NCBI RefSeq assembly: GCF_001188955.3
Contig: NZ_JPRF03000001.1
Coordinates: 806,001 to 870,000 of the forward strand
Reading direction: 5' to 3'
DNA from: Kitasatospora aureofaciens
Lineage (GTDB): Bacteria; Actinomycetota; Actinomycetes; Streptomycetales; Streptomycetaceae
DNA length: 64,000 nucleotides
The notes under the pieces were generated by a model. The model was not told the DNA's origin. It did no database searches and saw only the letters and a list, made by a program, of their open reading frames with translations. Of this stretch, positions 57,312 through 64,000 are shown one piece after another (the stretch's first letter is position 1; each line of letters opens with the position of its first letter). The position numbers and the translations under genes are program-made.

Positions 57312-58664
57312 ATGACAGATCACATCGAGACCGCCCCGGCCCGTGACGGGGTGCAGGACGGGGGCCGACGGCGGGAGTTGGCGGCGGCGACGGTGGGGTC
57401 GGTGGTCGAGTCCTTCGACTGGAACGTCTACGCCGTGCTCGCGCCCTACTTCGCCGCCGACCTGTTCGGCCACGGCAAGGGAGGGGTCAGCGGTGTGCTC
57501 GCCGCGTACGCCACCTTCGCGGTCGGCTTCGTGGCCCGGCCGGTCGGCTCGTACCTGATAGGCCGGCTCAGCGACACCCGGGGGCGGCGCTTCGCGCTCA
57601 GCCTCGGCATGGCCGTCATCGCCGTCGCGAGCCTGGGCATCGCCACGCTGCCGGGTCAGCGGACCATCGGCGCCTGGGCGGCGGTGCTGGCCGTCGTCGT
57701 ACGGGTGGTGCAGGGCCTCGCCTTCGGCGGGGAGGCGCCGAGTGTCGCCGCGTACGTCACCGAGACGGCCCCGCCCCGGCACCGCTTCGCGTTCAGCTCG
57801 GTCTCCTACGGCGGGATCATCCTGGGTTCGCTGCTCTCCTTCGGGGTGCTCACCCTGCTGATCCACACGATCGGCAAGTCCGGTTTGGAGAACGGCGGTT
57901 GGCGCTGGGGCTTCCTGGTCGCCGCGCTGCTGGGACTGGGCGCGTTGTGGGTGCGCCGGGCCGCGCCGGAGAGCGCCGAGTTCCACCGCGCCCGGGCCCG
58001 GGTGCGGCCGGGCGCACGCCCGTCCTTCCTGCGCACGGTCCGCGACCACCGCTGGGCGGTGCTCACCGTCTTCCTCAACACCCTCGGCGGCACGGTCGGT
58101 TACTACTTCGCCCTGACCTACCTGCCGCAGTACGCCGCCGCCTACCACGTCATCGACAAGGAGCGGGCCGCCTCCTTCATGACGGTGGTGCTGGCGATCG
58201 TCCTGGCCACCATGCTGCTCACCGGCGCCGCCGCGGACCGCTTCGGCCTGCTGCCGGTCGCCCGGATCGGCTTCGGGCTGCCGATCCCGCTGGTCGGGAT
58301 CCTGCTGGCCGGGCTGCGCGGTGGCTGGCTGCCGTTCCAGGTGGTGGCCGTGCTCCTGGGAATGACGGTGGCGACGGTGCTCGGCACCCTGAACGTCTTC
58401 ACCGGGCTGCTGTTCCCGACCGAGGTGCGGGCGGTCGGCCTCGGCGTGGTCAACGCGGCCACCATCGCAGCCTTCGGCGGCACCTTCCCGCTGCTCGCCG
58501 AGTGGCTTGACCACCACAACGGCCTCGGGGTGATTCCGGTCTACGTCACGGTCTGCACCGCGGGACCGGCGTTGGGTCTGCTGACGGCCATGCGGGTGCC
58601 CTCGTTCACCGCCGCCCTCCGGCAGGCGGAACCGGACGTTCAGCGGCCACCGGGAACCGCCTGA
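57312..58664 (+). CDS. MHS-type MFS transporter (metabolite:H+ symporter)
   Basis: 450 residues with twelve predicted membrane helices. Marks of the metabolite:H+ symporter subfamily are VVESFDWNVYAVLAPYFA in helix 1, RPVGSYLIGRLSDTRGRRFAL between helices 2 and 3, and VRVVQGLAFGGEAPSVAAYVTETAPPRHR. Related proteins import shikimate, proline/betaine, citrate or 2-oxoglutarate; the substrate here is not known. ATG 57312 has CTGAGG upstream. Confidence 0.88.
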   Translation: MTDHIETAPARDGVQDGGRRRELAAATVGSVVESFDWNVYAVLAPYFAADLFGHGKGGVSGVLAAYATFAVGFVARPVGSYLIGRLSDTRGRRFALSLGMAVIAVASLGIATLPGQRTIGAWAAVLAVVVRVVQGLAFGGEAPSVAAYVTETAPPRHRFAFSSVSYGGIILGSLLSFGVLTLLIHTIGKSGLENGGWRWGFLVAALLGLGALWVRRAAPESAEFHRARARVRPGARPSFLRTVRDHRWAVLTVFLNTLGGTVGYYFALTYLPQYAAAYHVIDKERAASFMTVVLAIVLATMLLTGAAADRFGLLPVARIGFGLPIPLVGILLAGLRGGWLPFQVVAVLLGMTVATVLGTLNVFTGLLFPTEVRAVGLGVVNAATIAAFGGTFPLLAEWLDHHNGLGVIPVYVTVCTAGPALGLLTAMRVPSFTAALRQAEPDVQRPPGTA

Positions 58665-58731
58665 CGGGTGCTCACGTCCTGTGGTTGAGTGGGGTCCGGA
58701 CCGGACGCCGGACGGGGAGGACGAGGCGACA

Positions 58732-59568
58732 GTGGACAGCAACGAGTCGGAAAGCTGGCTGATCGAGACCGATTTCGAGCAGCCACCGCAGGTGGACCTG
58801 CGGACCGACCGGGCGCACTCCGCGCGGGTCTACGACTACCTGCTCGGCGGCAAGACCAACTTCCCGGCGGACCGCGAGGTCGGCGACCGGGTGCTCGCCG
58901 ACCTGCCCACCGCCCGGGCCGGGGCCGCGGCCGCCCGCGCCGTGATGCACCGGATGGTCCGCCGGCTGGCCGAGGAGCACGGCATCCGCCAGTTCCTGGA
59001 CGTCGGCACCGGCATCCCCACCGCGCCCAACCTGCACGAGGTCGTCCAGGCGGTCGACCCGGCCTGCCGGGTGGTGTACGTGGACAACGACCCGATCGTG
59101 CTGGCCCATTCGCGCGCGCTGCTCACCAGCACGCCCGAGGGCCGCACCGCCTACGTCGAGGGCGACCTGCGCGATCCGGAGAAGTTCCTGGCCGACCCGG
59201 CGGTGGCCGCCACCCTGGACCTCACCCGGCCGGTCGCGCTGACGCTGATCAACATCGTGCACTTCCTCTCCGACGAGGCCGCGCACCCGCCCGTCCGCAA
59301 ACTTCTGGACGCCCTGCCCTCCGGCAGCTTCATGGCCCTGACCGCGGGCACCGCCGACAACGCGCCGGACCAGGTCCCGGTGGGCGCGCGCCGCTACGCC
59401 GAGGCCGGGATCGAGGTGTACGCACGCTCGCACGCCGAGGTCGAACGCTTCTTCGCCGGGCTGGAACTGGACGACCCGGGCGTGGTCCTGGTCAACCGCT
59501 GGCACCCGGAGCCGGGTGCGGCCGACGGTGAGGTCTCGCTGTACGGCGGTGTGGGCCGCAAGCCGTAG
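58732..59568 (+). CDS. DUF574-family SAM-dependent methyltransferase
   Basis: 278 residues. The family features are RTDRAHSARVYDYLLGGKTNFPADREVGDRVL and the SAM site FLDVGTGIPTAPNLHEVVQAVDPACRVVYVDNDPIVLAHSRALL, then LINIVHFLSDEA. This large Streptomyces family has few members with known substrates. GTG 58732 is preferred (GAGG 5 nt upstream); GTG 58681 would add 17 residues. It is convergent with the CapA-like gene 15 bp away. Confidence 0.88.
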   Translation: MDSNESESWLIETDFEQPPQVDLRTDRAHSARVYDYLLGGKTNFPADREVGDRVLADLPTARAGAAAARAVMHRMVRRLAEEHGIRQFLDVGTGIPTAPNLHEVVQAVDPACRVVYVDNDPIVLAHSRALLTSTPEGRTAYVEGDLRDPEKFLADPAVAATLDLTRPVALTLINIVHFLSDEAAHPPVRKLLDALPSGSFMALTAGTADNAPDQVPVGARRYAEAGIEVYARSHAEVERFFAGLELDDPGVVLVNRWHPEPGAADGEVSLYGGVGRKP

Positions 59569-59583
59569 CACCCGCCGCCGCGG

Positions 59584-60777
59584 TCACGGTGAGGGCGCCA
59601 TGGCGAGCCCCGCCGAAGCGGCGCCGCGGCTGAGCACCACGGTGCGGATGTGCTCCAGCGCGCGGGCCCAGTCGGCGCGGCCGGGGTCCCGGCGGACGGC
59701 CTCGCGCAGGTCGAGCACCCGGTAGGGCGGGCCGAGGTCGGTGATCTGCGGGACGAACTCGGCCCGGCTCACCGTCCACCGCTGCCCGGGGGCGGCCGGC
59801 GGGCTGACGGTGAAGCGGGCCATCGAGCTCCAGTTGCCGCGCGGGTCCTCGGCGTTGTCGTAGGTGAACATGTGTCCGGCGAGCTGGTCGCCGAGGCCGT
59901 ACACCGTCCAGGTGTCGCCGATCTTCTCGTAGGCCTGCGGAATGTGGGCGTGGGTGCCGAGGATCAGGTCGATGTCGGGCCGGCCCGGGCCCTGCCCGGC
60001 TGCGGACAACTCCTTGGCCAGGATGAGTTGTTGTTCGTTCGGAGCGTCCTGCCACTCGGTGCCCCAGTGGATGCTGACCACCACCAGGTCCGCGCCGCCC
60101 GCCCGGGCGGCGCGGGCGTCGGCGAGGATCCGGTCCCGGTCGATCAGGTTGACGGCCCAGGGCTCGGCCTTGGGCAGCGCGATGCCGTTCGTCCCGTAGG
60201 TGTAGGCGAGTTGGGCCACCGTGGCGCCGCCCGCCCGCAGCAGTGCGGGCCGCCCGGCCTCCTCGGCGGTGCGGGCGGATCCGGTGTGGGCGAGCCCGAC
60301 GGCGTCCATCGCGTCCAGGGTGCGGCGGATGCCGGCCGGGCCGTCGTCCAGGGTGTGGTTGGAGGCGGTGTCGCAGGAGGCGTACCCGGCCTCCTTGAGC
60401 GCCTTGGCGACCTGCGGCGGGGACTTGAACGTCGGGTACCCGGTGTACGGTCCGCCGTCGGCGCCGTAGACGGTCTCCATGTGGCAGATCGCCAGGTCGG
60501 CCGCGCCGATCACCGGCTTGACGCCGGCCAGCATGGGGCCGAAGTCGTAGCCGGAGCCGCCGGCGTCCTCCTTGGCCTGCTGGATGATCTCGGTGTGCGG
60601 CAGCACGTCGCCGGTGGCGAGCAGGGTGAACGCCCGTGGCCCGGTCGGGGTGGGCGTCGGCGTCGGTGCGGCACTGCCCTGGGCGGCCTGCCCGGAGGGG
60701 TGCGGGGCGCCGCAGCCCGGGACGGCGAGCAGCAGGGCGAGGGCCGTGACGGCGGCCCGGCGGCGGAGGAGGGGCAT
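59584..60777 (-). CDS. CapA-family (PGA_cap metallophosphatase-like) lipoprotein
   Basis: 397 residues. The N-terminus is a lipoprotein-like signal (RRRAAVTALALLLAVPGCG, Cys22) followed by a Pro/Thr linker. The CapA fold follows: LLATGDVLPHTEII, AICHMETVYGADGGPYTGYPTFKSPP, CDTASNHTLDDGPAGIRRTLDAM, VVVSIHWGTEW, and LILGTHAHIPQAYEKIGDTWTVYGLG. These Asp/His/Asn motifs are those of calcineurin-like enzymes. Some members take part in poly-glutamate capsule synthesis, but no capBC genes are near. ATG 60777 is well placed. Confidence 0.88.
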   Translation of the reverse strand: MPLLRRRAAVTALALLLAVPGCGAPHPSGQAAQGSAAPTPTPTPTGPRAFTLLATGDVLPHTEIIQQAKEDAGGSGYDFGPMLAGVKPVIGAADLAICHMETVYGADGGPYTGYPTFKSPPQVAKALKEAGYASCDTASNHTLDDGPAGIRRTLDAMDAVGLAHTGSARTAEEAGRPALLRAGGATVAQLAYTYGTNGIALPKAEPWAVNLIDRDRILADARAARAGGADLVVVSIHWGTEWQDAPNEQQLILAKELSAAGQGPGRPDIDLILGTHAHIPQAYEKIGDTWTVYGLGDQLAGHMFTYDNAEDPRGNWSSMARFTVSPPAAPGQRWTVSRAEFVPQITDLGPPYRVLDLREAVRRDPGRADWARALEHIRTVVLSRGAASAGLAMAPSP

Positions 60778-60949
60778 GGTCGGCTCGTCTCACGATCGGA
60801 TGGTGTGACCAACCCTCCGAATATGCGGGCGCCCGCTCCGCAGGTCGTCGGCCCCACGCCCGCAGGTCACCCGGCGGGCCCTGGGTCCCGAAAAGTAGTG
60901 ACCATGCGTGACCCCTTGTACGCGGTGTGCGGATGTGCTGACATATCCA

Positions 60950-60963
60950 CGTCAATTTTGACG
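60950..60963. promoter_or_regulatory. Palindrome in the capA / DUF4360 divergent spacer
   Basis: CGTCAA (60950-60955) and TTGACG (60958-60963) around TT, in an unusually AT-rich patch. TTGACG can also serve as a -35 hexamer on either strand, but no matching -10 was found. It is a candidate operator or promoter core. Confidence 0.35.
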
Positions 60964-61048
60964 AGGGGCCGCGGGTGAGGCGCTCGGACCGTGCCGCGCC
61001 GTCGTGCCGCGCCGTCCCTGCCTCCGTGGACGATCGAAGGGGAAGTCC

Positions 61049-61690
61049 ATGCTGCTCCGCACACTGGCCGCCGCGGCCGCCGTATCCGCCGCGGTGGTCG
61101 GCTCACCGACCTTCGGCGGGGACTCGCTGCCCACCCCGCCCGACCGGATCGTCATCGACGTCGCGACCGTCAACGGCTCCGGCTGCCCGGCCGGCTCGGC
61201 CGCGGTGGCCGTGTCGCCGGACAACACCGCCTTCACCGTGACGTACAGCAGCTACCTCGCCCAGGTGGGAGTGGGCTCCAAGCCGACCGACTTCCGGAAG
61301 AACTGCCAACTCGACCTGCGGGTGCACGTCCCCCAGGGCTTCACCTACGCCATCGCCTCCGCCGACTACCGCGGCTTCGCCCATCTGGAGAACGGGGCGA
61401 GCGGCGTCGAGCGTGCCAACTACTACTTCCAGGGGGACTCCGGGACGACCTACCGAAGCCACCGCTTCGACGGCCCGACGGACGACAACTGGCAGGCGAC
61501 CGACAGTGTCGATGTCGCCGCCCTGGTCTGGGCCCCCTGTGGCGAGGAACGCAACTTCAACATCAACACCGAACTGCGCGTCTCCGCCGGCACCTCGGAC
61601 CAGGCCCACACCACCAGCTTCATGACGATGGACTCCACCGACGGCAGCATCAACACCGTCTACCACCTCGCCTGGAAGCAGTGTCCCTGA
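61049..61690 (+). CDS. Secreted DUF4360 protein
   Basis: 213 residues: signal peptide MLLRTLAAAAAVSAAVVGS, then the DUF4360 pattern VATVNGSGCPAGSAAVAVSPDNTAFTVTYSSYLAQVG, KNCQLDLRVHVPQGFTYAIASADYRGFAHLE, and VWAPCGEERNFNINTELRV. Four conserved cysteines probably form two disulfides. The function of the family is unknown. GAAGGGGAAG precedes the ATG. Confidence 0.9.
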   Translation: MLLRTLAAAAAVSAAVVGSPTFGGDSLPTPPDRIVIDVATVNGSGCPAGSAAVAVSPDNTAFTVTYSSYLAQVGVGSKPTDFRKNCQLDLRVHVPQGFTYAIASADYRGFAHLENGASGVERANYYFQGDSGTTYRSHRFDGPTDDNWQATDSVDVAALVWAPCGEERNFNINTELRVSAGTSDQAHTTSFMTMDSTDGSINTVYHLAWKQCP

Positions 61691-61695
61691 TACGA

Positions 61696-61746
61696 GGGCG
61701 CGCCCGGCCCCGGCGGTGCCCCGGCCGCCGGGGCCGCGGCGCGCCC
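61696..61746 (+). terminator. Strong terminator hairpin
   Basis: Outer arms GGGCGCGCC (61696-61704) and GGCGCGCCC (61738-61746) and inner arms GGCCCCGGCGG (61706-61716) and CCGCCGGGGCC (61725-61735) with an 8-nt loop, 6 nt after the DUF4360 stop. Confidence 0.88.
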
Positions 61747-61858
61747 GGAGGTGAGCGACCGTCAGTAAAGCGATCGCCTTTGCATGCTCATGCCGTTACA
61801 GTGCTGCGGGTCCCGCCCCCTCTCCACGCGAACGGGCCCACTCGGCAGACGGAGCGTC

Positions 61859-63514
61859 ATGACCATCGCACGCAGGTCCATCCTCAAGGGCACCTCGGCG
61901 GCCGGAGCCGCCCTGGCCGTCGGCGGCGCGACCGCCCAACCGGCCTCGGCCTCCGACGGACCGGCCGACGGCTCGCCGGGCGGAAACGCCGACGGCCCCG
62001 CGAGCCCGCTGCTCCAGGCCCGCCCGCACCGGATCGGCACCCCCAGCGTCAGCGGCCTGCACCTGCAGTTCGGCACCGACCCCGCCACCGAGATGACCGT
62101 CTCCTGGATCACCCCGCAGTCCGTCCGCCGCCCGCAGGTCCGGCTCGGCTCACCCGACGGCGGCCTCGGCAAGGTGGTCCAGGCCGAGACCCGCACCTAC
62201 CGCGACGCCCTCGGCAAGGACGAGGTGTACGTCCACCACGCCAGGCTCGGCGGTCTGCGCCCGGGCACCACGTACCTGTACACCGCCGGGCACGACGGCG
62301 CGAGCCCCGAGACCGGCAGCTTCACCACCGCCCCGCGCGGCCGCACCCCCTTCACCTTCACCAGCTTCGGCGATCAGGCCACCCCCAACCTGCGCCGCCA
62401 CCTGGTCTTCCCCGACGGCATGCCCTCGCCGCTCGGCAAGTACCCGGTGTACACGAGCAACCAGATCGGCTCCCCGTACGCCGCCGACATCGTCGCCGCC
62501 GTCGAACGCGTCGGCCCGCTGTTCAACCTGGTCAACGGCGACCTCTGCTACGCCTCCTACAGTGGCCGGCACGGCGGGAGCCGCACCGCCACCTGGGCCG
62601 ACTGGTTCATCAACAACAGCCGCTCGGCGCGGCTGCGCCCCTGGATGCCCTGCGCCGGGAACCACGAGAACGAGAGCGGCAACGGCCCGATCGGCGCCGA
62701 CGGCTACCAGACCTACTTCACCCTCCCCGACTCCACCGCCGACCGCGACCAGGAGACCCGGGGCATGTGGTACGCCTTCACGGTCGGCTCGGTGCGCTTC
62801 ATCAGCCTCGCCAACGACGACGTCGCCATCCAGAACTCCGGTGAGACCTATCTGCGGGGTTACTCCGGCGGAGCCCAACGGCGTTGGCTGGAAAGGGAGT
62901 TGCGAACGGCTCGGAGCAGCCGGGCGATCGACTGGATCGTGGTCTGCATGCACCACCCGATGATCTCCAGCTCCAAGCACGGCTCCGGCAGCGACCTCGG
63001 CGTCCGAGAGGCCTGGGGCCCGCTGTTCGACGCCTACGGGGTCGACCTCGTGGTCAGCGGGCACGAGCACTACTACGAGCGCTCCCACCCCGTCCGCGGC
63101 ACCCTGCCCAACGACACCCGCACCCCGGTGCCCACCGGCACCGACCCCGCGGTCGCCGACACCGGCCGTGGCACCGTCCACATGGTCATCGGTGCCGGCG
63201 GCAACGCCGCCACCACCCAGGACGACCTGTTCGAACGCCCCCAGGGCCGGGTGGTCATCGGCCTGGAGGACAAACCCGCCCCCGGCGCCCCCTACCGGGA
63301 GTCGATCTGGCTCACCGAGGACGCCCCCTGGGCCGCCTACCAGGACCGCACCAACACCCACGGCTTCGCCGCCTTCGAGGTCGACCCCGGCGACCGCCGC
63401 GGCGGCACCACCACCATGCGCGTCACCTACTACACCTTCGACGGCCCCCACGCCGACCTCACCCCGGTCGACACCTTCACCCTCCACCGCCCGCGCACCG
63501 ACGGCCACGACTGA
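61859..63514 (+). CDS. Tat-exported purple acid phosphatase-like metallophosphoesterase
   Basis: 551 residues. A twin-arginine signal (MTIARRSILKGTSAAGAAL, then to about ASA, residue 30) leads to a fibronectin-like domain (TDPATEMTVSWITPQSVRRP, with GLRPGTTYLYTAGHD) and a metallophosphatase domain: TFTSFGDQA (Asp), NLVNGDLCYASY (G-D), MPCAGNHENE (GNHE), VVCMHHPMISS, and VVSGHEHYYERSHP (GHxH). These are the five PAP blocks; the enzyme probably releases phosphate outside the cell. No Pho box was recognised in the 112 bp upstream of the ATG after the terminator. Confidence 0.92.
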   Translation: MTIARRSILKGTSAAGAALAVGGATAQPASASDGPADGSPGGNADGPASPLLQARPHRIGTPSVSGLHLQFGTDPATEMTVSWITPQSVRRPQVRLGSPDGGLGKVVQAETRTYRDALGKDEVYVHHARLGGLRPGTTYLYTAGHDGASPETGSFTTAPRGRTPFTFTSFGDQATPNLRRHLVFPDGMPSPLGKYPVYTSNQIGSPYAADIVAAVERVGPLFNLVNGDLCYASYSGRHGGSRTATWADWFINNSRSARLRPWMPCAGNHENESGNGPIGADGYQTYFTLPDSTADRDQETRGMWYAFTVGSVRFISLANDDVAIQNSGETYLRGYSGGAQRRWLERELRTARSSRAIDWIVVCMHHPMISSSKHGSGSDLGVREAWGPLFDAYGVDLVVSGHEHYYERSHPVRGTLPNDTRTPVPTGTDPAVADTGRGTVHMVIGAGGNAATTQDDLFERPQGRVVIGLEDKPAPGAPYRESIWLTEDAPWAAYQDRTNTHGFAAFEVDPGDRRGGTTTMRVTYYTFDGPHADLTPVDTFTLHRPRTDGHD

Positions 63515-63617
63515 CCCGCCCCCGGCGCCCGCGGGTGACCTGGGCGCCCTGCCGCAGGACCCGGGCACCCCGTAGCCGCCCGGCGGACGCGAATTAGAGG
63601 ACAGCCCCCAGCACGGA

Positions 63618-63652
63618 ATCGGGCCCGGTGCACCCGACGCACCGGGCCCGAT
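63618..63652. terminator. Terminator hairpin
   Basis: Perfect 14-bp arms ATCGGGCCCGGTGC (63618-63631) and GCACCGGGCCCGAT (63639-63652) with a 7-nt loop, 104 bp after the phosphatase gene. It also marks off the following FabH-like gene. Confidence 0.8.
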
Positions 63653-63805
63653 CCGCCGTTCGGGGGGCAACGGCCCCTTCCCGGTGTGGCTCCGGGAGCG
63701 GCGTCCGGAGCGCTCCTCTATGAATTGACCGGCGGGTCCGGCCGGGGCGGCAGCGGCGCGGACGCCGCCTTTCCGACGTGTGCGTGTCCGACCGAGGGAG
63801 CTCCC

Positions 63806-64000
63806 GTGACCGACACCCCCTGTGCCCCGGACCGCGGCCGCGGCGCCGCTGCCGTGCTGACCGGGCTGGGCGCGTGGCTGCCGCCGCGCCGCGTTCCCAA
63901 CAGCGAGCTGTGCAACCGCATCGACAGCTCGGACCAGTGGATCCGCGAGCGCATCGGCATCGCCGAGCGCCGGTTCGCGGAGCCGCACGTCGCCACCGGG
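63806..64000 (+). CDS. FabH-type ketoacyl-ACP synthase III, N-terminal part only
   Basis: 65 codons are visible before the window ends. After a short leader the sequence reads AAVLTGLGAWLPPRRVPNSEL, then CNRIDSSDQWIRERIGIAER, then RFAEP, the family start (G-x-G-x-x-x-P-x-x-x-x-x-N and W-I-x-x-R-x-G-I). The active-site Cys lies beyond the window. The GTG at 63806 follows GAGGGAG. Stand-alone KSIII enzymes prime fatty acid or polyketide synthesis. Whether it serves primary metabolism or another cluster cannot be seen. Confidence 0.9.
   Translation, partial: MTDTPCAPDRGRGAAAVLTGLGAWLPPRRVPNSELCNRIDSSDQWIRERIGIAERRFAEPHVATG

Noticed and set aside
61747..61858. Possible Pho box before the acid phosphatase
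   Set aside because: No direct repeats of GTTCACC type were found; GCGATCGC and GCATGC palindromes here are short and common in GC-rich DNA.
1..64000. CRISPR arrays, rRNA operons, transposases or prophage genes
   Set aside because: No regularly spaced repeats, rRNA-like sequence or recombinase/transposase motifs were seen.

Overview
The window is high-GC DNA with dense, often overlapping ORFs, strong G/C bias at third codon positions, frequent GTG/TTG starts and many secreted enzymes. It also carries 2-methylisoborneol (2-MIB) genes, an RNase Sa homologue and the HTH/ImmA/seven-TM trio. This points to a Streptomyces- or Kitasatospora-type actinomycete chromosome, in an accessory, secondary-metabolism-rich part. 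No rRNA gene, intact tRNA, CRISPR array or transposase was seen.

Layout. 0-6 kb: the end of a His-rich protein; an MFS exporter divergent from an HxlR-peroxiredoxin fusion regulator with a palindrome over the shared promoter; a membrane protein; a thioesterase-like protein; a radical SAM enzyme. 6-9 kb: the 2-MIB pair (terpene cyclase and GPP methyltransferase), without the encapsulin gene that usually accompanies it. 9-14.4 kb: a deaminase/reductase-family protein, a secreted PI-PLC-like enzyme, an RNase Sa homologue, and the HTH / ImmA-IrrE protease / seven-TM trio. 14.6-16.3 kb: decayed terpenoid genes, namely an SCP2-polyprenyl synthetase with a one-base frameshift and a missing C-terminal half, and an AttH/CrtC-like fragment. 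16.4-23.2 kb: a DJ-1/aldehyde dehydrogenase fusion divergent from a MarR regulator with a two-site operator; an L,D-transpeptidase-like protein; DinB; DUF72; and an ABC ATPase/permease pair of the FetA/FetB type. 23.2-27.2 kb: a small NRPS-independent siderophore-type locus with two divergent IucA/IucC synthetases and a TauD-like dioxygenase. 27.5-30.9 kb: a secreted M9 collagenase and a YbaK-like deacylase.

30.9-53.8 kb is the centrepiece: an apparently uncharacterised biosynthetic gene cluster. A LuxR-type regulator diverges from a long, tightly coupled operon. The operon encodes a double SagB-type nitroreductase, an acyl-CoA dehydrogenase, an AMP ligase, a carrier protein, a divergent acyl-CoA dehydrogenase, a DapB-type reductase, a phosphopantetheinyl transferase, a FadD-carrier protein fusion and a single PKS module with unusual KS-AT-KR-DH-ACP order. 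It continues with a four-gene FkbH/I/J/K set for hydroxymalonyl-ACP (no O-methyltransferase), a type II thioesterase, a second phosphopantetheinyl transferase, a LysE exporter and a HisC-type aminotransferase. Most genes overlap by 1-8 bases, so they are probably made in fixed ratio. My reading is that a carrier-bound acyl or aminoacyl unit is oxidised and reduced by the first half, loaded onto the PKS, extended with malonyl and/or hydroxymalonyl units, and then transaminated and exported. The product is unknown.

53.8-64 kb: a small secreted protein, an HTH-NB-ARC-TPR STAND regulator, an MHS-type transporter, a DUF574 methyltransferase, a CapA-like lipoprotein, a DUF4360 secreted protein, a Tat-exported metallophosphoesterase, and the start of a FabH-type ketosynthase cut by the window edge.
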